DNA of 47,984 bases from Rhodoferax sp. GTDB taxonomy: Bacteria > Pseudomonadota > Gammaproteobacteria > Burkholderiales > Burkholderiaceae_C. The stretch spans positions 1 through 47,984 of the forward strand of contig JARLJI010000069.1 of NCBI GenBank assembly GCA_031291295.1. The letters are read 5' to 3'. The translations under genes were made by a program, and so were the position numbers. The notes below the pieces were generated by a model. It was not told the origin of the DNA. It saw only the letters and a list, made by a program, of their open reading frames with translations, and ran no database searches. Each line of letters starts with the position of its first letter. Position 1 is the stretch's first letter. This document shows positions 42,677 through 47,984 of this stretch, piece by piece.

Positions 42677-42694
42677 ATATGACGATCATCATTT
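42677..42694 (+). promoter_or_regulatory. TetR operator candidate before the SDR gene
   Basis: ATATGACGATCATCATTT contains the near-palindrome ATGACGATCATCAT (12 of 14 symmetric positions). It agrees with the tetR promoter site (42031-42048) at ATATGA-x-G and several further positions. It lies just before the AAGGA ribosome site of the SDR gene. Confidence 0.55.
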
Positions 42695-42704
42695 AAGGAA
42701 GATC

Positions 42705-43409
42705 ATGAAGCTCGACAACGCGACCCTCCTCATCACCGGCGCCAACCGCGGCATCGGACTGGCCTTCGCCAAGGCCGCCTTGGCGCGTGGTGCGCGCAAG
42801 GTCTACGCTGGTGCACGCGACCCGAACAGCGTCACGCTGCCGAGCCTCACGCCGCTGCGGCTCGACGTGAATTCGCCTGACGACATCGCCGCTGCCGTCA
42901 AGGTGGCTGGCGACGTGACGCTGGTCATCAACAACGCCGGCATCGCGCAGTTCGGTGGCCTGCTCGCGTCGGATGCCGAGTCCCGCCTGCACCAGCAGCT
43001 GGAAACCAACGTCTTTGGCGTTCTGCGCATCAGCCGCGCGTTCGCGCCGGTGCTGGCAGCCAACGGCGGCGGTGCGCTGCTCAACGTGGCCTCGGTCGCC
43101 AGTTGGATCACCAGCCCGGCGCTGGCTGGGTACGCGGTCTCGAAGTCCGCTGTGTGGAGCCTGAGCAACGGCCTGCGCAATGAGTTGCGGGGCCAAAACA
43201 CCCAGGTGCTGACGCTGCACATGGCCTTCGTCGACACCGATATGACCCAGGGCATCGCCAGCCCCAAGTCGACGCCGGAGGACATCGTCGCCAGGGCGCT
43301 TGACGCCCTCGAAGCCGGCGCCGACGAGGTGCTCGCTGACGAGATGACGCAGCAGGTCAAGCTCGGTTTGTCAGCGCAGCCCGGCGTGTACCTGCAGGCG
43401 CGGGACTGA
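42705..43409 (+). CDS. Short-chain dehydrogenase/reductase
   Basis: A 234-residue classical SDR from ATG 42705 (AAGGA 6 bases upstream). TGANRGIG (11-18) is the nucleotide-binding glycine motif, NNAG (76-79) the structural motif, and S130, Y143 and K147 (YAVSK) the catalytic set. It would oxidise or reduce an alcohol/carbonyl with NAD(P). First gene of a five-gene operon, with only two bases before the MFS gene. The extended frame from 42663 has no support. Confidence 0.9.
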   Translation: MKLDNATLLITGANRGIGLAFAKAALARGARKVYAGARDPNSVTLPSLTPLRLDVNSPDDIAAAVKVAGDVTLVINNAGIAQFGGLLASDAESRLHQQLETNVFGVLRISRAFAPVLAANGGGALLNVASVASWITSPALAGYAVSKSAVWSLSNGLRNELRGQNTQVLTLHMAFVDTDMTQGIASPKSTPEDIVARALDALEAGADEVLADEMTQQVKLGLSAQPGVYLQARD

Positions 43410-43411
43410 AC

Positions 43412-44818
43412 ATGACCGCCGCCGTCGACACTCCGGTCTCGCGCGCCGCGACACCCGCATCGCCGTGGCCCGTGTTCTGGGTCGCCAGCATCGCCACCTT
43501 CCTGGTGTCGCTCGACACGACGATGCTGTTCGCGGCGTTCGATTCGCTGCGGCATGCCTTCGCCGACGCCACGACTGCCGACCTGTCGTGGGTACTGAAT
43601 GCCTACACGGTGGTGTACGCGACGATGCTGATCCCCGCGGGCGGCCTGGCCGACACGCATGGCCGCAAGCGCGTGTTCCTGATTGGCGTGGCGCTCTTCC
43701 TGGCGGCCTCCGCCGCCTGCGGTCTGGCCGGCAGCGTGGGCTGGTTGATCGCGGCCCGGATGTTGCAGGCCGTCGGGGCGGCGTTGCTGACGCCGGCATC
43801 GCTGTCGATCGTGCTGGCGGCATTTCCGCAGAGCAAGCGTGCGGTGGTTGTGAGCCTGTGGGGCGCCGTGGGTGGCCTGGCGGCCGCGGTGGGCCCGAGC
43901 GCAGGCAGCTTCGTGATCGATCACTTTGGCTGGCCCTGGGCGTTCTACATCAACCTTCCCCTGGGTGGCCTGGCCTTGTGGCGCGGTGCGTCGCTGCTGC
44001 AGGAATCGGAGAGCTCCAGCGTGCGCCGACGGGTGGACGGCGTCGGCATGGCACTGCTGATGCTGGCGGTGGGTACCGTCACTCTGGCCATCGTCGAATC
44101 CGATGTGCCGACTTGGAGTCGACCGGAACTCGTGGTCCTGGGCGCTACCGGGTTGGTCGCCTCCAGCGCCTTCGTGGCGTGGGCGCGCAAGGCCAAGGCA
44201 CCGCTGGTGGATCTGGCGCTATTCCACAACCGCACCTACCGCTACGTGAACGTTGCGACGCTGGCCTTCGGCACGGCGTTCTCGATGATGTTCCTGACCT
44301 TCTTCTTCTTCATGATGAACGTCTGGCACTTCAGCCTGCCGCAGGCCGGGTTGGCAGTGACGCCCGGACCGCTGCTTGTCATGCCGACGGCCATTGTCAC
44401 CGGCCGCCTGGCGACACGGCTCGGTCATCGCCGCTTCCTGGTCGGCGGTTCGCTGCTATATGCCTGCAGCAGCCTGTGGTTCCTGCTCGTGCCGGGGACC
44501 GAGCCTCACTATTTGTCGCACTGGCTTCCCGGGCTGATGATGAGCGGCATCGCGGTCGGCCTGGTGCTGCCATCGCTGTCGGCCGCCGCGGTGAGCCGCC
44601 TGCCGGTGGCGCACTACGCCGTCGGCAGCGCAGTCAACCAGGCCACGCGCCAGATCGGCTCGGTGCTGGGCGTGGCGCTAACCGTGGCCCTGCTGGGCCA
44701 TGCGGCACTGCAACGCGCCGACTTCAATGCGCTGTATCTCCTGCACGGCGCGCTGGCACTGCTCACTGGCCTGCTCTGTCTGCCGGTGGACACCAAGCCG
44801 CGGGCGGCGCAGCCGTGA
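43412..44818 (+). CDS. MFS drug:proton antiporter, DHA2 (EmrB/QacA-like) family
   Basis: A 468-residue membrane protein with about 14 predicted segments. Motif A is seen as GGLADTHGRKRVFLIG, the first segment has FLVSLDTTMLFAA with the conserved membrane Asp, and motif C-like GAVGGLAAAVGPSAGSFVID follows. Such pumps exchange protons for amphipathic or aromatic compounds. Placement in a TetR operon with redox and hydrolase enzymes suggests an export-and-detoxify unit. Confidence 0.9.
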   Translation: MTAAVDTPVSRAATPASPWPVFWVASIATFLVSLDTTMLFAAFDSLRHAFADATTADLSWVLNAYTVVYATMLIPAGGLADTHGRKRVFLIGVALFLAASAACGLAGSVGWLIAARMLQAVGAALLTPASLSIVLAAFPQSKRAVVVSLWGAVGGLAAAVGPSAGSFVIDHFGWPWAFYINLPLGGLALWRGASLLQESESSSVRRRVDGVGMALLMLAVGTVTLAIVESDVPTWSRPELVVLGATGLVASSAFVAWARKAKAPLVDLALFHNRTYRYVNVATLAFGTAFSMMFLTFFFFMMNVWHFSLPQAGLAVTPGPLLVMPTAIVTGRLATRLGHRRFLVGGSLLYACSSLWFLLVPGTEPHYLSHWLPGLMMSGIAVGLVLPSLSAAAVSRLPVAHYAVGSAVNQATRQIGSVLGVALTVALLGHAALQRADFNALYLLHGALALLTGLLCLPVDTKPRAAQP

Positions 44819-44849
44819 TCACGCGTCCACACCATCACTTGAGGTCTTC

Positions 44850-45416
44850 ATGACGAACGAGAACACGACGGAAGCCACGCTGAACGCCTGGCAGGCGCAG
44901 TTGGAGCAGGTGCGACAGCGTAGGCTCGACCGGGGCGGAGGGCATGCCGGTCTGGCCCATCTGCACCAGATTCAAGGCAAGACGGGCCTGCAGGTGATGA
45001 CTGCCTTGCTCGAAGGCGACTTGCCCCACCCGTACATGGCCGACACCTTCGACTGCGAGCTGGTCGAGTTGGGCGATGGGCACGCCATCTTCCAGGCGAC
45101 ACCGCAACTCAAGCACTACAACCCGCTCGGTTCGGTGCATGGCGGCTGGTACGCGACCTTGCTGGACTTCGCGTTGGGATGTGCGGTGCAGACCAAGTTG
45201 CCCGCGGGACGAAGTTACACCACCAGCCAGATCAATCTCAATATCGTCAGGGCGGCCAACACGAAAACAGGCCCGCTGCGATGCGTGGGTACCGCCCTCC
45301 ATGTTGGCCGTCAGGTCGGCCCGTCCGAAGCGCGGATTGTTGGCCCTGACGGGAAGCTGTATGCCCATGCAACAACCACCTGCGCCATCTTCGAATCGCC
45401 ACCTGCTGCGACTTGA
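44850..45416 (+). CDS. PaaI-type hot-dog thioesterase
   Basis: A 188-residue protein from ATG 44850 (GAGG 7 bases upstream). LKHYNPLGSVHGGWYATLLDFALGCAVQ is the PaaI-like hot-dog signature, with HGG and the central-helix Asp. The N-terminal 60 residues are an extra polar segment. It probably hydrolyses an aromatic or short acyl-CoA. It lies 31 bases after the MFS gene in the same operon. Confidence 0.82.
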   Translation: MTNENTTEATLNAWQAQLEQVRQRRLDRGGGHAGLAHLHQIQGKTGLQVMTALLEGDLPHPYMADTFDCELVELGDGHAIFQATPQLKHYNPLGSVHGGWYATLLDFALGCAVQTKLPAGRSYTTSQINLNIVRAANTKTGPLRCVGTALHVGRQVGPSEARIVGPDGKLYAHATTTCAIFESPPAAT

Positions 45417-45458
45417 CCAGAAAGCAGACGAATCGCGTCCGCCACAACCAGGAAGACC

Positions 45459-46487
45459 ATGAAAGCGCTCACCTTCAAACGCTACGGCAAGTCACCCGAC
45501 GTCGGCTTGGCCGACCTTCCCCGCCCCACGCCAAAAGCGGACGAACTGCTGGTGCGGGTCCACGCGGCCAGCGTCAATCCGATCGACAACATGATTCCCA
45601 CCGGAATCTTCAAGGCCGTCGTGAAATTCCGGCTTCCCGCCACCTTGGGCAGCGATCTGGCCGGTGTCGTCGTCGAGGTCGGCAGCCGCGTGACCCGGTT
45701 CAAGGTCGGCGATGCGGTCTTCGCCAACATCTTCGACCAGGGTACCGGCTCCATCGCCGAATTTGCGGTGGTCCCCGAGAGTGCTGCAGTGTTGAAACCG
45801 GACAATCTCGACTTCGTGCAGGCGGCGTCGATTCCGATGGTCGGACTCACCTCGTGGCAAGCGCTCAAGGAGCGCTTCAAGCTCGAGTCGGGCCAAAAGG
45901 TCTTCATCCCGGCAGGGTCCGGCGGCATCGGCACGTTCGCCATCCAGTTGGGAAAGCTCATGGGCGCCAAGGTGGGAACGACCACCAGCACCGGCAATGT
46001 CGAACTGGTGCGCAGCCTGGGCGCCGACGAGGTGGTCGACTACAAGAAGCAGGAGTTCGAGGCCGTGCTGAGCGGCTACGACGCGGTGCTGGGCACCGTC
46101 CGAGGCGACTCGATCGAGAAGGCCATCGGCATCCTCAAGGCGCGAGGCAAGGTCGTCTCGCTAGTCGGGCCCCTGGACGTCGCGTTCGCGCGCGCGCGCC
46201 GGCTCAACGTTGTCCTCACCTTCGTGTTCGCGCTGATGAGCCGCAAGATCATGCGCCTCGCAAAGAAGCACGACGTTGACTACTCGTTCCTCTTTGCCCG
46301 CCCCGACGGCGATCAACTCGCCCAGATCGGCCAGCTCCTGGAGACGCAGCGCATCCGGCCGGTGATCGACAGGGTGTTCCCGTTCGAGCAGGCCAAGGAG
46401 GCGCTCGACTATCTGGCCCTGGGGCGCGCCAAGGGCAAGGTTGTCGTGCAGCTCGTGCACGCCGACCATCCGGTCGCCGCAGCCTGA
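45459..46487 (+). CDS. MDR-superfamily NAD(P)-dependent oxidoreductase (quinone reductase-like)
   Basis: A 342-residue medium-chain dehydrogenase/reductase. The GroES-like N-terminal domain shows VRVHAASVNPIDNMIPTG and LGSDLAGVVVEVGSRV; the Rossmann domain has FIPAGSGGIGTFAIQLGKLMGAKVGTT. The cysteine ligands of zinc alcohol dehydrogenases are absent, so it belongs with zinc-free quinone/enone reductases. AGGAAG precedes the ATG. It would reduce reactive quinones or alpha,beta-unsaturated carbonyls, fitting a detoxification operon. Confidence 0.88.
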   Translation: MKALTFKRYGKSPDVGLADLPRPTPKADELLVRVHAASVNPIDNMIPTGIFKAVVKFRLPATLGSDLAGVVVEVGSRVTRFKVGDAVFANIFDQGTGSIAEFAVVPESAAVLKPDNLDFVQAASIPMVGLTSWQALKERFKLESGQKVFIPAGSGGIGTFAIQLGKLMGAKVGTTTSTGNVELVRSLGADEVVDYKKQEFEAVLSGYDAVLGTVRGDSIEKAIGILKARGKVVSLVGPLDVAFARARRLNVVLTFVFALMSRKIMRLAKKHDVDYSFLFARPDGDQLAQIGQLLETQRIRPVIDRVFPFEQAKEALDYLALGRAKGKVVVQLVHADHPVAAA

Positions 46488-46525
46488 GCGTCGCGTCCGA
46501 CCGACCGACCCAGGAGCAAGTCTCG

Positions 46526-47380
46526 ATGAACACAACGCATCTCGCGCCCGTGACCTGGCAGAACGTTCCCACGCAACACATCACCGCCGGCGGGGTGTCG
46601 TTCGCCTATCGGGAACTCGGTGTGAACAACCCTGGCCCGCCAGTTGTGTGCCTCATCCACCTGGCGGCCGTTCTGGACAACTGGGACCCGCGCATCGTTG
46701 ACGGCCTGGCGGCCCAGCGTCGCGTGGTTGCCTTCGACAACCGTGGCGTCGGCGCGTCGAGCGGATTGCCGTCGGCATCGATGGAGGAGATGGCCGGCGA
46801 CGCCATCACATTCATCAGGGCGATGGGCTTCGACCAGGTCGATCTGTTCGGGTTCTCGATGGGCGGCATGGTGGCCCAGGAGATCGTCCAGATGGCGCCG
46901 GAGTTGGTTCGTCGCATGATCATCACCAGCACCGGGCCGGCCGGCGGCGAAGGCATCAGCCAGGTGGCACGGGTGACTTATCTCGACATGCTGCGAGGTT
47001 GGCTCACCTTCCAGGATCCGAAGCAGTTTCTGTTCTTCACTCGGGCGCCTGACGGCATCCGCGCCGGCAAGGAATTCCTTGCGCGGCTGAAGGAACGCTC
47101 AGCCGACCGCGACCGGGAGATCACGTTGGGCGCACTGCAGGCGCAGTTGAAGGCGCTGCGTCGCTGGGGTGCGAAGGCTCCCGCGGACCTGTCCAGGATT
47201 CGCCATCCCGTACTCGTCGCCAATGGCGACAGCGATCGCATGGTTCCGAGCCAGAACACGCGAGATCTGGCCCAGCGGCTGCCGAACAGCGAACTCGTCA
47301 TCTATCCGGATTCGGGGCACGGCGCGGTGTTCCAGTTTTACGCCGACTTCGTGCCCAGGGCGCTCGCATTCCTGTCTTGA
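46526..47380 (+). CDS. Alpha/beta hydrolase
   Basis: A 284-residue alpha/beta-hydrolase. S111 in LFGFSMGGMVAQ is the nucleophile, D235 or D237 in VANGDSDRMVP the acid and H265 in DSGHGAVFQ the base. The oxyanion segment reads LIHLAAVLDNWDP where many relatives have HGxx, and DNRGVGASSG follows. A lyase-like, esterase or dehalogenase role cannot be separated by sequence. Last gene of the TetR-linked operon; CAGGAG lies about 11 bases before the ATG. After it, 47381-47621 holds nothing I recognise. Confidence 0.88.
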   Translation: MNTTHLAPVTWQNVPTQHITAGGVSFAYRELGVNNPGPPVVCLIHLAAVLDNWDPRIVDGLAAQRRVVAFDNRGVGASSGLPSASMEEMAGDAITFIRAMGFDQVDLFGFSMGGMVAQEIVQMAPELVRRMIITSTGPAGGEGISQVARVTYLDMLRGWLTFQDPKQFLFFTRAPDGIRAGKEFLARLKERSADRDREITLGALQAQLKALRRWGAKAPADLSRIRHPVLVANGDSDRMVPSQNTRDLAQRLPNSELVIYPDSGHGAVFQFYADFVPRALAFLS

Positions 47381-47621
47381 AGAACTGACCAATCCGCCGA
47401 AGTTCGACTCGAGCTTTGGGAGCAGTGCCACTGGGGCTGGCGTGTCGATAGACCCATGTGGGCAGGCGCCCCTCCGACCGTCGGCTAACGAGCTCAATCA
47501 CGAATGACCGGAGATGGCCGGGACTGCAAGTTCGCTGCCGCGTCCGATAGCGGACTGACCATTCCCAAGGTGCCCGCTGGCATAGTGCCTGGCCTTGGCG
47601 CATCGTTGGGTTCCCTCAACT

Positions 47622-47637
47622 TGATGGGAGCCCATCA
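47622..47637 (+). promoter_or_regulatory. Hairpin covering the ribosome site of the recombinase fragment
   Basis: TGATGGG (47622-47628) and CCCATCA (47631-47637) are perfect inverted arms with a two-base centre. The GGGAG ribosome site and the first base of the ATG are inside the structure, so translation of the recombinase could be held down by RNA folding or by a protein bound to the dyad. Confidence 0.45.
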
Positions 47638-47843
47638 TGGAATCCAACGTCAACACAGTGCATCGCGAACCTTGGAACAAGGGCAAGATCGTGGGTCAGA
47701 AAGCCCCGTTCAAGGTAAAGGACATCTGGGCCCTGCGAGTTCGCCTTCAGATGGAATGCCGTGTGCGGGAGCTCGCACTATTCAACTTGGGAATCGACAG
47801 CAAACTGCGCGGCTGCGACCTCGTTGGTCTCAAGGTGCGGGAC
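47637..47843 (+). pseudogene. Tyrosine recombinase (phage integrase family), N-terminal part, interrupted by an IS
   Basis: The frame opens at ATG 47637 with VHREPWNKGKIVGQKAPFKV and KDIWALRVRLQ, then ELALFNLGIDSKLRGCDLVG, which is the start of a widespread short tyrosine recombinase of proteobacterial mobile DNA. The R-box region begins here (FNLGIDSKLRGCDL) but the later H-x-x-R and Tyr are missing. After LKVRD at 47843 the sequence changes to IS-like repeats and the frame ends at 47921. The remainder may resume beyond the right edge if the IS is intact. Confidence 0.75.
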
Positions 47844-47984
47844 CCCCGATGGCCACCCAAATTCCCCCGGGTATGGCCACTTCAAACTCCCCCACCTGAA
47901 TTGATCGGGAACGGGGAGTAAAGCCGGCGTCGTCGGCACCTGTTTGGCGGGACGTAACCCGACCTTCCCGAGTGGAGGTCATGG
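47844..47984 (+). mobile_element. Left end of an IS21-family-like insertion sequence (cut by window edge)
   Basis: Two related terminal repeats, ATGGCCACCCAAATTCCCCC (47849-47868) and ATGGCCACTTCAAACTCCCC (47873-47892), are 24 bases apart. Multiple direct terminal repeats with TGGCCAC...CCCCC are typical of IS21-family ends. At 47974-47978 GGAGG stands before an ATG at 47981, where istA would begin; only the first four bases are in the window. The exact left tip is between about 47841 and 47849. Family assignment is by end structure only. Confidence 0.6.

Overview
The window looks like chromosome of a high-GC betaproteobacterium of the order Burkholderiales, most like Comamonadaceae. The signs are the smc-zipA-ligA block, the dapC-dapD-pilU-dapE-prmB cluster, an orphan TctC/Bug-type binding protein beside acyl-CoA genes, and a short AT-rich repeat built round ATAGCT that I associate with that family. 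The assignment is inference from content; no rRNA gene is present to settle it.

Both edges are mobile DNA. The left edge has the last 33 codons and right end of an IS3-family element, then a tyrosine integrase. Beside the integrase lies the 3' half of a tRNA-Lys(UUU) gene, which reads as the right junction (attR) of a genomic island extending leftward. The right edge has a short tyrosine recombinase gene cut off by what looks like the left end of an IS21-family element, with the first codon of its istA-like gene at the very end.

Layout: 2.0-5.6 kb, a DnaJ-like zinc-finger protein, a frameshifted Tat-exported purple acid phosphatase and an orphan ParA-type ATPase. 5.7-10.8 kb, amino-acid catabolism: a GabR-like regulator divergent from gabT, an out-of-frame nitrilase/asparaginase deletion scar, aspA and glpM. 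11-12.7 kb, small genes (MaoC, EthD, an EcsC-like protein). 12.8-20.2 kb, a leftward operon dapC-dapD-pilU-dapE-prmB-yheS (lysine/peptidoglycan precursor synthesis with type IV pilus retraction and translation factors). 20.3-21.5 kb, a four-cysteine mini-protein, a RidA-like protein and a thioesterase. 21.5-25.2 kb, a leftward four-gene operon with two paralogous DUF347 membrane proteins followed by a QseBC/PmrAB-like two-component system, headed by an 11-bp-phased direct repeat; a divergent uppP follows. 26.5-33.2 kb, smc-zipA-ligA. 33.3-40.5 kb, a six-gene leftward CoA-thioester catabolic operon (isomerase, nitronate monooxygenase, TctC protein, acyl-CoA dehydrogenase, CoA transferase, GST) divergent from its IclR regulator. 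40.5-47.4 kb, a chromate transporter and a TetR-controlled operon of SDR, MFS exporter, thioesterase, MDR oxidoreductase and hydrolase.

The best candidates for undescribed biology are the DUF347 pair wired to its own two-component system, the IclR-controlled operon holding a nitronate monooxygenase, and the dispersed short repeat that sits in frame inside essential genes (yheS, prmB, dapE, perhaps ligA) and supplies the stop codon of another gene.
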